64,000 bases of DNA. Origin: Vicia villosa (taxonomy: Eukaryota > Streptophyta > Magnoliopsida > Fabales > Fabaceae). Where the stretch lies: the NCBI RefSeq assembly GCF_029867415.1, contig NC_081185.1, forward strand, positions 110,967,617-111,031,616. The letters are read 5' to 3'. The notes beneath the pieces are model-generated. The model searched no databases. It saw nothing but the letters and a program-made list of their open reading frames with translations, and was not told where the DNA came from. The position numbers and the translations under genes were made by a program. Shown piece by piece: positions 29,737 to 40,639 of the stretch. Every line of letters starts with the position of its first letter. The first letter of the stretch is position 1.

Positions 29737-30691
29737 GGAAATGCGGTAAATCTATAAGTTCTTTTGAAGATATTATAATGGATTTTTATGCTTCAAAGAC
29801 TTCATGATGTAAATAGTCTTACTTTAGTATGTTTATTCTGTTTATATCCTTCACGGTAATTGTATCTATTCACCCCATTCATTTTTCATATTCACTTAAG
29901 TATAGGTTTCACTAATTCGAATTAGTAAAAAAAAATTGTTTGATTCAAATTTTATAATTTTTTTAATTTGTACTCGCTAAAAAATGAGAAACAATCTACT
30001 CAATCTCAAGTATTTTTTAATTCTATCTTTTGTATTATTTTTTTTTAAGATTTGTGAATGTTCCTTTATCAACTCTGGACAAAAATATGTAAGAGGTTTC
30101 ATGGGTAGGATAGTGAAAATAGTGGAAGATCAGTTCTTCCTTCATTGTAGGGGTGGTTTTTCTTTTGTCTAAAATAATTAATTTTGATATACATAATTGA
30201 TTCATGAAATAAATTAAGCTATAGAAAATTCACTTGAAATGATGTTTATGTGTTGACAAATAGTTATAGTAAACATTTTCAATTAATCAAGATTCCAACT
30301 TGATGGTATCTTTGCAATAACTTTTCATGATGCTTCCATTTGTTTGAAATTAAGCTTGCTAATAATAACTCATCGAAATGTAATGAATAGAAAATATGGA
30401 TAATTATTTCATATGGTGTGAAGCTTATAAGATCCTTGATTTCAATTGCATGTTCATTTTGCTTTCTTTGATATACAACTCATTTCAAATGCAATTTTTA
30501 CGAGTTTTGTAAAATCCTATTTCTAGTTTTGCATAAATTATTGTTTGTCTGGACTTTCTTCTTTCTGGTATCTCCGACGTTTTTGTAATCGAGCAAGAGT
30601 ACCCCCACTACTAGAAATACATGTATTTCCTGCGGAATTACCTGCGGATTTTTGCTAAACTTCCGTAGGAAAGGTGTTTCCTGCGAATTTT

Positions 30692-33600
30692 TGTTACAGA
30701 TTTTGATTACAGAAAAAGAACTATGGGCCTTGGGGTGTAAAGAGCAAACCAGTATAGGCCCCAAAGACCGTTTTCGTATTTTGTTCATATTTTGTATGCA
30801 AAATGATGGTGACGGGCCAAAGGGGGTGTGGATTAGTGATCAGGCCCAGGCATGAGGTCCATGAACATATTTCTAGATTTTACAATTTTAATAAAAAGGA
30901 AAATTAAAATTAAAATTAAAAAATAGAAAAGAAAAGGGGTTAGGGTTCGTTACCTGTGACCAGTGTTTTAAAAACCGGACCGGTCATCGGACCGGTAAGG
31001 GTACTGGTTCACTGGTTTATCGGTCGAACCACTGGGTCACTGGTCGAACCGCACGACCAAACCGGATTAAACCGGATAACTCGGTTGAATAGACCTGTTA
31101 TTATATAGGTATAAAACCGGTCGAACCGGATGATTCAGTCTCTAAAAAAATATAACTAGCTTTAAATTTTTTAAAAATATCATATCATAAATTCACAATT
31201 TCATAACTTAAATTCAAATTTTAAACAAAGGTATCACACATAACAAAATAGTAAAAAATTACAAAGTCTAATTGCAAACAAAGTCTAATTACAACATAAT
31301 CTAAACAAAGTCTAATTACAACATAATCTAATTGAATAGTTTATAACAAAATAACTCCAATATGTAGCAAATTTAATTCAAAATAGGATCCTCCTAAAAA
31401 GAAAATCAAATAAAATTCAATATATTTATGCTATTTAAGAAAAATTATTAGCAAAGATAACAAATAGGACAATAAAGTTTTTAATTTTTCACTAACGAAA
31501 AAAACTATGTGAGAATGCTATTTAAGTAATACACTATTAAATATATTAAAAAAATTAAAAAAAAAGTTTAAAAGAAATGTTAAAAAAAAAGTTTAAAAAA
31601 AAAAGTTAAAAAAAAAACAAAAAAAAGCAATTAAACCACCGGTTTTCCGGTTTTTCCGGTTTACCCGGTTTTCCCGGTTTTCAACGGTTCCCACCGGTTT
31701 GATGGCATACCCGATCTAACTATTGAACCAGACCGGTTACCTGACCGGTTCCCGGTTCGACCGGTCCGACCGGCCGGTCCGGTCCGGTTTTTAAAACACT
31801 GCCTGTGACTATTGGAGTTCTGAAGATCTCATCTTCTCCCTTCCGTCTCAACACTAACGGCGCCGGAGAAGTCGTCTTCTTCGAGCGGCCGCATCCATAC
31901 GTCACCGCCGCCACAATTCACATAACCGACCACCTTCATCTCTTCCTTCGATCTCTCAATTTCGTTTCCTCTCCGACGTCTCTCACTCTCAGGCTTTCTT
32001 CATCTCTCGATCAAGCTCTCCGCTTCCATCTCTCTCAGAAGACCGACGCAGATGAAGAACTCTTTTCTTCAATTGAACCTTATGTATGCGTTAAATCGCC
32101 GCTGATGCCGAGGTGATGAAGCAACGGCAGATTGATGGCTGGAGATTGAAGGTTTCTTGAAGATTGAATCGCGAAGAGTGATACGGAGACGATGCCGCTC
32201 CTCTTGATTCTTCACGTGGATGAAGATTGTTGATGACTATTACGTGAAGGTTCAGAGAGATTCCTCGATCGAGAGCAACTCGTTATGGTTAGTTATCCCC
32301 TTCTGTTATTCTCCTCTGAACGTATGAATGGAATCTAGATTTTCTGAATTTTTTGTTGGTGACTGAAGATTATGAAGGAAGAGAGAAGATGAAGATGGTG
32401 AATGGAAGGTGATGAAGATTGAAGCTGTGATGAAGACGATGAAGGATCAAGAATGGAGTGTGATTGAGGATTCCGAATTGGTGATTGAAGAAGAGAGATT
32501 TTTTTCAGAGTTTGTTACAGGTTCCGTTTTCACCCTCCCCTCTTTCATTCTGTTAGATGTTCTTTTTTCATATGCCAATTTCGAACCGGTTCATTTTCTG
32601 TTAGCTCATGAACTTTCTTCTTTTGCAAATTTGTAGGTGATGGCTGAAGGGTGAAGAAGAAGGGTGAAAGAAGATGTGTGAAGGTTTTCTTTGAAGATGA
32701 TGAAGAGATAAGAAGAGTTTATGGTGATTGAATGAACAAATGGTGGAGAAGGATGAAGATGGTGAGAAAAATAAAGAGAGAATCGAGAGAGAGCTCAGAG
32801 ATGAAGAATGAACTGTTATATAGAATTTTCGGTTAGTTACCTCTCTGATCTTTCTGTTATTCGGTTAGTTGGCTAGAGACAGTTAGGATATTAGAAATAT
32901 GGTTATGGATTTTGTTTCAAGTTTGTTATGGATAGGGAATTCTGTTAAAGGTGGTTAAGAATGGTTAGTAAAGGGTAGGACTGGTTATGCTAACTGATTT
33001 TCTGGAAGCTAGTTAAAGGTTGAAATTGTTAGAAAACAGTTAGGGGGTTTTATGACCTGTTAGGACAGTTGGCAATTCTGTTAGGTTTAGTAACTTGGAC
33101 AGTTAGGAGTTTGTTAGTTATGGTTATAAAAGTTAGTTACAAGGTTAGTTAGGAGTGGAATGTTTCAAAGTTAGTTTGAAATTCAGTTAGGAGGGAATAG
33201 AAAAGTTGGTTAGAAAAAGAAAATGAAATTGGTTTAGGGAATTTTTCTGTTGAATGTTGTCAGGATTATGGCTGAATTTTTATATAAAACAAGGGTGGAT
33301 TTGTGTAAGTGTTTGATGGATGTATGGCTGGGTTTTTTTTATTTGAGTTTTGTAGTGTTTGTATTGCAATGTGTATGTATGATAATGTGGATTGGAAATG
33401 GTGCTTGAATGCAAGGCTGTTAGTAAGACTTGTTTTAGTTTTCTCAGGGCGGTTCTTTTTGCAGGGAATGGTTCTGTTATAGTGGAGATATGTAGATTGC
33501 TACAGAATGTGTAGTGTAGGGCTGATTGTTAGTATTTGCAACTGTTATGGCTTTGAATTTTGTCTATGTTTGAATATGTGGCAGCAGGATGGTTTCAAAT

Positions 33601-34624
33601 GGTGTTATTTTCTTTGAATGAACCTGACTTTGATGTGAATGTATGCAGGTATCTATGGAGTTGATGTGGGACTGGTGTGGTTCTGGAAGTGAAGAAGAAT
33701 TGGTGACTTAGAGCTTTGATCATGGAGAAAGAAAGTGATAAAGATTTTGAAAAGTGATAGGTTTAGGAGAGTCAACTTGTAAAAGAAAGTCAAAGGGTCA
33801 ATTGTATTCTTATTGTAACTTTCTATGTAATTCTATTTGGATTTTTGTAATGGATTTTGAATGGAACTTGAATGGATAATTGTAATGGGCTTTTGTGATC
33901 TTTTTATAATGGATTTGGATGGAATGTAATGGTATTGTATGAACCTTGGAAGAATTTGATGATGTATAAAACTTTCTCCCGGCGGCTTATTTTTATACCT
34001 TGTGAACTCAATTAGACAAAACTTGTACAATGATGGCATATATCACTCACTCCTTCGAACTTGCATTTTCTCTTGTCCCTTATTAAACTGAATTCATGCC
34101 TTGTAGTTACAATCCCTCTTTCAATTCACTTGGATTCTTCTTGTATCAGATGGAGAGTGTAGCTTAGACCTTGAATATATGTATGCCACATTTGAACTCA
34201 AAATGTCCCAAAGAATTACTCATGTGTTTTCTTTCTAACTCTACGAACCTTAAACATCTTTAACCTACATTAGATTCAATCATGGACTTGAATGAATATC
34301 CTTATTTAGGCTTTAATCCTCAAATGAAACACTATCCTCAAATCTCGAGTATCAATGAATCCTTGTAATTAGATGGAGAAAAGTTTGTGAATCGAGCCCC
34401 AGTTACATGGTACAAGTGATCAAAGAAGCAACAGATGAGCCAGTTTGCGCACCTCAAATCACATTGAGAACCTGACCTTAATGATCCGTGATCCCCTGCT
34501 TTTAGAGGCTTTATTTGATGAATGATGCATGTTGTGTTAGATGACCTAATGAAAGGTATGTACATGAATGCAAAGTCTAAGCCAGTTAGAAATTAAAGGG
34601 GTAGGACAAATTTGGGGTATGACA
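30692..34624 (-). mobile_element. Probable LTR (solo) inserted in the CACTA transposase exon
   Basis: The right boundary is clear. The transposase reading frame breaks at 34625, and the insert begins on the minus strand TGTCATACCCCAAATTTG, the same style of terminus (TGTCATACCC) as the Ogre-like LTR at 59829. A minus-strand TATAAAAATA lies near 33990. The left end is proposed at the TGTTACAG of 30692 only because CACTA subterminal repeats stop there; the five bases on each side (ATTTT and ATAAT) do not match well. The interior has a GC-richer stretch (31800-32320) and many GAAGATGA-type repeats but no retroelement protein. The hAT MITE at 30961 lies inside. Confidence 0.5.
30961..31801. mobile_element. 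hAT MITE, 841 bp, TSD CCTGTGAC
   Basis: Begins CAGTGTTTTAAAAACCGGAC and ends with its reverse complement, TCCGGTTTTTAAAACACTG. Exact 8-bp duplications CCTGTGAC lie at 30953-30960 and 31802-31809. The ends are made of ACCGGT / GGTCGAACC repeats; the middle is AT-rich. Non-coding. Confidence 0.95.
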
Positions 34625-35031
34625 ATAATCCAAAGTCTTAGATGTGGTTCCAAGACCAAATACCCTATTCCATTTCTTCTTTCCAACCGACTCTACCCAT
34701 ATATCCAAATCAGGTGGCATTTCATTAGTTGGTTGACTATCAGCTCCGTCCTCTCCTGAAATAGTTGGATTCTAAGAAGAAATCTCCAACTTTTTCTGTT
34801 CAAATTTATCCTAAAAGAAAATTGAAAAAATAGTAAGGAATTAAATTCAATAAAAGTGATATTTTCCAAAAGACTTGTGTGCAGATTTGAAATTCAATCA
34901 AATTAACACTTCCCGAAATACTTACATATGTAGATTCAGCATGAACTCCAACCCAACTTTGATCCTTTTTCCGATGTGTGCGAAAATAGAACTCGGTCAA
35001 TGATAGATCTGCACCCTTTTCCTTTCTCTAC
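34625..35031 (-). pseudogene. Plant CACTA transposase fragment (Ptta/En-Spm, Transposase_24 type)
   Basis: Two exons on the minus strand. The upstream one (about 34926-35031, between an acceptor TTTGTAG and a donor GTAAG) reads LSLTEFYFRTHRKKDQSWVG. The downstream one (34625 to about 34812, after TTCTTTTAG) reads DIWVESVGKKKWNRVFGLGT. This THxRKD...WVExVGGKKKxRVxGLG order is typical of the C-terminal plant transposase domain. A TAG at 34772-34774 and the LTR-like insert at 34624 disable it. Confidence 0.75.
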
Positions 35032-35640
35032 AAATTACAAAAGAAATAGAACTCAATAATTTTATCTATCAAAGTATATGATATTGGTACAGTGAGACTT
35101 AACATGTGAAATTACACTCATATTCTCCAGTGTCTATTAAAATGATATTAAAATGACCCTGGTATTTTGTGTAATTGTAAAATATACACTAACTTCATCA
35201 GAGATATATTAAACCATTTCACTACAACTTCAATCCAATGATTACATGTGAAATTAAAGCAGCAATTCCACACTTACATAAGGAAAACCATTCAAACCAC
35301 CCTGAGTCAGGAATCTGTCCCTTACTCAAACTAAAACATAACTTTTTCTAACCACTTTTCAAGTGTCTTACAAGTGACCACATACACATCTGTGTATGTC
35401 TGCTAAATTAATTTGTAGAGAAAACTTATAGAGTTTAAAAATTAGAAAATCTATTCAGAAAATGCCAGGTATGTAACCATCAAAATTAATTGTTGAAGTA
35501 AATTTTAGACATTTTAAGCCTCTAAAAAATTAGTAGGTTTTCTTATCTGTGCATATAGCACTTTAGTTTTCAAAGTTGAAACAAATTTGTAATGTGTGAC
35601 ATTACTTTAACTATGCGAAACTTCATGCGAATTTGGTAAT
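35032..35640 (-). other. CACTA interior, no domain recognised
   Basis: AT-rich DNA between the transposase fragment and the 5' subterminal repeats (35660-35831). It may hold introns or eroded exons of the same transposase. Confidence 0.5.
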
Positions 35641-36196
35641 ATAATTTAAATTTTTACTTGATAAATATATTCCGCAGAAAAATCCGCAGGTATTCCTGCA
35701 AAATTTTCTGCAAATTTATGATCCGCAGCAGAATTAATTTTATTTAATAAAATAGCAGGAAAGTCCACAGGTATACCTGCGGAATATTTTTCGCATGAAA
35801 TTCCGAGATAATCCATGTATTTCTTGTAGTGCCCTAATACTCTGAATAATACAATCCTTGCTAAATAAATATCTATTTAGTACTGCTAACATGATATCTA
35901 CTATTTCTTTTATTGCACACTAAATATAAACATTATTGTTGATAACAAAAAATATATAATGTATTATATATCAGCTAATCTATTACCGTTTCAAAAGAGA
36001 GAACAATAAACCAACAAAAAAAATATGACTAATAAAATCAAATCAAATGGAAAGTTTAAATATGAATCCTGTTTGGCAAACTAATTGGGATGAAATAGAG
36101 GGCGGTCTTCACATATCTATTATAGTCTAAATTTCATTATATTATTACAACTTAGACTTGTGTAACGCTGATATTAAAACCAATATTTGTTTATAA

Positions 36197-39100
36197 TCTA
36201 CTATCTACTATCTACTCAATACTAAGAAATTGCCCAAACTGTCTATTTTGCCCTTCCCTTATAATTTCTTTACCCATACAAAAGATTATTCATGTAATTA
36301 ACAAAATAAAAAATACAACATCCTGTTCTCATTGGTCAGTGTTCCTACTCCCCACATTCGTTTCTCTTTCTTCTTTCTTTGGCTGACAGAAGCTTTCTCT
36401 TTCTCTCTTCCATTTTCTCCCTTCTCCTCTCTCTTTTCGATTAAACCCTAACACGGTTGTCGCCTCTTCTTCATCCTCACTTTCGTTCTCTCTCCTTGTC
36501 TTCTCTTCTCTCTCTTTTCCATGAAACCCTAATTTGTCGTGAGTCACAAAAATTCAAGCAAAGAAAGAACCGAATAAGAGAACAAGAAATTCCATTAGGA
36601 TTACGATCAATAACCAGAGATCCAGCAAGTGATGCAGGTCCAAAATTCCAAGAACCAATCACCTTCTTTATCACACAAAAACCTGGAAAACCCAGAATTC
36701 CATAATCACCTTCCAAGATTCATATACTTTACCCAGAAACTCTTAAGATCCTCATATAAAAATTTCAGTTCTTCATATTTTCCAGATCTTCATCCTATTT
36801 CCATATCTTCATCGCAACAAACCCATATTAGTGTTTAAATTATTTTTTATTAACTTCTTTAAATCTATACTATATATTATACATGTTTTTTTCTCACTAT
36901 TTTCCTTTTTAATAGTTGTCTTAGCCATGACGTTGGAGCATTGGAGCATCCAACGACGACGTTTCACAACAACTCCGCTACGACCTTCGATGAAGTTTCC
37001 ATGGAACGCAGCAAGAGCTTCGTCAACTCCTTGCAGGTTCTCTCCCTAATGATTCTCACTTTTTCTCTCTATTTTTTTCTGTGAGTTTTTTGTTATATAT
37101 TTATAAATATTTTTAGGTTCAGATCTGTGTTAGTTTTGATTTGTTTGGTGGTGTTTTTATCAGGTATATTTTGTTGTTTTAGATCCCACACTAATAGGAG
37201 GAAGTGTGACCCTCTACAGCGTAACAGGTTTTCTTAGAATTGTGATGAAAATTTGTTAAATTTAAATGCTAAAGTTTTTTGTTTGATTGTTTTTCTATTT
37301 TGTGTGTAGGTTTTCTTAGAATTGTGATGAAAATTTGTTAAATTTAAATGCTAGAAGTTGATTGCATGATGCTTATTTTTTTGTCTCTAAATCAATGTAG
37401 TAAGTGACAAAATTATCATATGTAAGTTATGAAACTGGAATTTTTGTATAGCTGCAACTGTGAAGGATTCATCTATATCTGTCACCCGTGTATCACGGAG
37501 TCTCGATGGAAATCTTATTCGTATGTATTGTAGGGAAGCTTAAATTCAGTTTGATGTATTATACTACTTTTTAATGAATTTCCCCTTCTTTTTCAAGGCC
37601 TGCTTTCAGAAAACATTTGGTTCATATGTAAGCTTATCAAGGATCTAATGATCTAAGGCAGACTTTGGAGGCATGATTGAATCATTCTCTAATTTAAAGT
37701 TTTTGTAATTTAAAACTTAACATGGATTACATGTTTTTATTAGTTGTCTCATCTCATGCTATTTTTCTGTTTTTGTAGAATGTTCCTCTGACTATTCCAC
37801 TTAGATACGAATCAGAATGAGAATATACAAGTATTTATGCTTACTCACCTACTGTCATAAAAGTTGGTCCCTGGAGCTTACTCAGAGGTGTTTCTTTAAT
37901 AAAGTTATTTCATCTAAGTCAATCCATCTAATATTTTGTTTTGCATATCATAATACAAAATCTTTCAATTGCCTAGATTCTACCAAATACTTGATGAATA
38001 GTCTTACTAATTGATGGCAGCTTGATAGGTAGTACATTTTGGAAAGAAAGTTGTGGTAGGACTACTAATGTTGACAAGTTGATAGTTTGTGCAGAGATGG
38101 TTTCCTCTCTCAGCAAGAAGGATATGCTTTTAGATGATGTTGCGTCAATTATAGTGTAACATGAGTTAGATTAGTGTGTCTGATATTTGATATTTGGTGT
38201 ATTTTTTATTAGCAATATTATTATTATTTGGTATACTGAGTCTGATTGCACATCTTTTGCTGTATTTAATAAATCTAACTCCTTTTGTAAGAGTATGATC
38301 AAGTAGTACATTTTTTTTTTGTAAAATTTCTAATTGCTTAATTATATTAATATTATTATCATTTGTCATTCTAGACAATTTTGCATCACTTTTGATCACT
38401 TATAGTTCATGGTACATAGGTGATTGTTTAATCATGATGTCAACTGGCTATAGCTATATTTGAGGCATGACAAAGATATTTTTTTATAATTCTTAACAAC
38501 AAAACGTCATAACTTATAATTTTGTAGTTCTAAATTGATACTCTACCATTCTTTGGTGTGCCCCAAAATTTATGTTCATAGACTTCACAAATAGACTTCA
38601 CCTTGCATTGATGCAATGATATATAACTTCACATATTTTATCCATCAATTTTAACAACTCTAATTTAAAGGAGTATCATTATCTAAGGCAAGTTTTTGCC
38701 TTTTTATTTGGTTTTTGTTTTCCTTCTCGCTGCACTAAAAAAAAAGGAAGTTTTTGCGTTACTTTTGAGTTATGGTCTTAATGAGTTTCGGGTTTAGTTG
38801 TCCATCCAAAATTGAACATGAGTTGTGTTTTGTTTTTTCCTCTCCTATTTTTTTATTTAAATTTTGTCTAAGTTTATGCATTCTCACATTCTAATTGTCT
38901 AAGTTTCTCCTCTCCTATTTTATAATTGGTAATGGTTCAAGTTGTACTCGCAAATAGGACCAGTTGCAAGCAACGACATGATATTATATTGCTGAGAAGC
39001 ATGTGAATAAACAGCAGCTTGATGAAGAGTCTCCTCTTTAGGATGAAGTTGAGTGTGCAATTTTGAAGATGAAGTTGAGTGTGCAAAATGATATAATTTT

Positions 39101-40030
39101 AAATAAATTATAAATATTTTCTTACCACGAATATATAAATATATTGATTTATATATTAGTATAGTATAATATAATATTGTGATATTAATTTACTCTCTAC
39201 GAAAAATCAATTGCATGATAGTATAATTTATTTTTTAATTCAGATAATTTTTTATTTATTTCACGGGTCACTATCAATATAATATCTATTTTAATTTAAT
39301 CAATCATTATCTTAATTTGAGAGACAAAATTCTTATTTTTAAATATTTTTCTTCTGTAAGATTATTTAATACACTTAAATATATATTTAATATAAAAAAA
39401 ACTTTCAGAGAATTTCTTTTTATACCCATATACCTTTGAGAGACATTTGTATTTGATATAAAAAAAATTCTCAAACTCACATATCCTTTATTTAAAGGAC
39501 CATGTTATAAAATTTCAAAGAATTTATTTTATACCCATATACCTTTTTACAAATCCGTGGCGAAATTTCTAAAATACTCTTATATCTCCGAAATCTATAA
39601 AATTATGATATGAGTGTCTTAGGAGATGCATTTCTGAAGGGTATTTTAGGATTTTCAAGGGTGTACAAAGAAATTCTCAAAATTTTTTTCTCCAACTCAC
39701 ATGTCATTTACATTTGCATTTGTTGAATTATATAATGGGTCATGTTATCCTCTATTGTTGTTGGGCCGTCAATTATTTCATTCAATACTTGACCCTATTT
39801 TGCTATTGTGTTATTGACTTATCTTAAACCTTTTTTCTGAATTATTATTTTAACTTAGAACCTAATTTTCATACTAATAATATCTTATTAATAAAACTTT
39901 TTTTAAATGGTTAATTTCTATTTTATATATGCAATTTGGTCAAACTTCTTTACTTCACATTTTTCAAATTGTTCAAAAAATACTACACTACAAAAAATGC
40001 ACCCGGGCGACAGCACGGGTCTCTGACTAG
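36197..40030 (+). mobile_element. Helitron carrying a host gene fragment, about 3.8 kb
   Basis: The 5' end begins TCTACTATCTACTATCTACT after an A. The 3' end has a short hairpin (ACCCG at 40001-40005 pairing with CGGGT at 40016-40020), six bases, then CTAG at 40027-40030 followed by T. TC start, hairpin, CTRR end and insertion between A and T are Helitron hallmarks. No Rep/helicase is encoded. The interior has a CT-rich promoter or leader-like block (36360-36530), an ABIL exon, several GT...AG-like joints (near 37170-37240, 37440-37520, 37780) and AT-rich DNA. It looks like a gene-capturing non-autonomous Helitron. Confidence 0.75.
36926..37036 (+). pseudogene. ABIL (ABI-like, SCAR/WAVE complex subunit) first-exon fragment
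   Basis: The plus-strand frame from 36926 ends in TTFDEVSMERSKSFVNSLQ, then a GT donor (37037). This motif matches the N-terminus of plant ABIL proteins, which act in the SCAR/WAVE actin-nucleation complex. The 37-codon stretch has no start codon in its own frame; the nearby ATG at 36927 is in another frame. The following conserved ABIL exon is not visible. A CT-rich segment with ATGAAACCCTAA lies 400 bases upstream and may be the captured leader. It is a captured exon rather than a gene. Confidence 0.6.
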
Positions 40031-40097
40031 TATCTTTAAAATAATTTTACTCAAATGATATGTAATTCAAGTGCTTGGCACGTATATGCATCAATAA

Positions 40098-40283
40098 GAA
40101 ATGCTAGTAACACTCTTTTTTCAATATTTTCTTCAACACTCACCTTCTTATTGGTTTAAACATGTGTGGGTCCTACCACTTTACGTATGATTCATTTTTA
40201 AAATGAGGGACCCACACATGTTCTAACCAATAAGAAAGTGAGTGTTGGAGAAAGTGTTGAAAAGAGAGTATTGGTAGCACTCC
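40098..40283. mobile_element. Short MITE, about 186 bp, long terminal inverted repeats
   Basis: Left arm GAAATGCTAGTAACACTC... through CAACACTCACCTTCTTATTGG mirrors the right arm (CCAATAAGAAAGTGAGTGTTG... to GTAGCACTCC) over about 80 bp per side, with the ACCCACACATGT arms nearly meeting in the middle. I cannot fix a clear target duplication. The whole unit folds into one hairpin. Confidence 0.75.
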
Positions 40284-40639
40284 TCATGCATGAATATATG
40301 TGAATTGTGTCCATAGTTGGAATACTTAATTATATAGAATGTTATTTTCATTTATATGCTTGTAATTTGTAGTAAGTAATCCTAGAAAATAATATATTTT
40401 TTCACTTTCACGCGGACAATAATTAACTAACCAGTAGTTTAATTAATTATATGTTTTTCTAAGATCATTAACACTATAAAGGTAAGTAGTAATTAATTTT
40501 ATAAATCATGACTTCTATTAATACGACAAAGTGTCAAAATAATACATTTGGTAGGAATGATTTTTATTTGTCCAATTTTTTTTTATATATGAATCATTTA
40601 TGTAAGCAAAGATTTTTATTCAAAGATTATTAGGGGTAC
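40284..40639. other. Short AT-rich spacer
   Basis: No gene or repeat recognised between the MITE and the LINE relic. Confidence 0.5.

Larger units (their letters stand above)
28894..30167. mobile_element. Foldback element with long inverted arms carrying HIR gene fragments
   Basis: The left end CAAAAGAAAAACCACCCCTA is the exact reverse complement of the right end at 30148-30167. Complementarity continues inward through most of about 600 bp per arm, diverging by scattered substitutions, to a centre near 29525. ATAATTAAT occurs at 28885-28893, and the same nine bases occur a few bases beyond the right end (30174-30182), a candidate target duplication. Both arms include the last exon of an HIR-type SPFH gene pointing outward from the centre. 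This is gene capture followed by inverted duplication, or a foldback transposon. The superfamily is unresolved; the 9-bp duplication would fit a Mutator-like element. Confidence 0.85.
30606..35831 (-). mobile_element. CACTA element, 5,226 bp, TSD CCC
   Basis: Left end CACTACTAGAAATACATG, right end CATGTATTTCTTGTAGTG, flanked by CCC at 30603-30605 and 35832-35834. Subterminal repeats based on CCTGCGGA / TCCGCAGG occur at both ends, a different motif from the CACGTCGC family at 25886. A transposase piece on the minus strand puts its 5' end at the right. It contains a long LTR-like insert and a hAT MITE, so its own sequence is only about 1.3 kb. Confidence 0.93.
25725..36065. repeat. Segmental duplication copy B with four transposon insertions
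   Basis: Tandem partner of 24237-25285. Its roughly 1.2 kb of host sequence is cut by a CACTA (25886-27882), a MITE (28349-28821), a foldback element (28894-30167) and a second CACTA (30606-35831). Sequence left and right of each insert matches adjacent bases in copy A. It also has about 45 extra bases near 27920 and about 60 near 28085 not in copy A. Confidence 0.85.

Noticed and set aside
31805..32116. GC-richer 103-residue frame after the hAT MITE
   Set aside because: No domain recognised, it starts next to the MITE flank, and it lies in LTR-like repetitive DNA.
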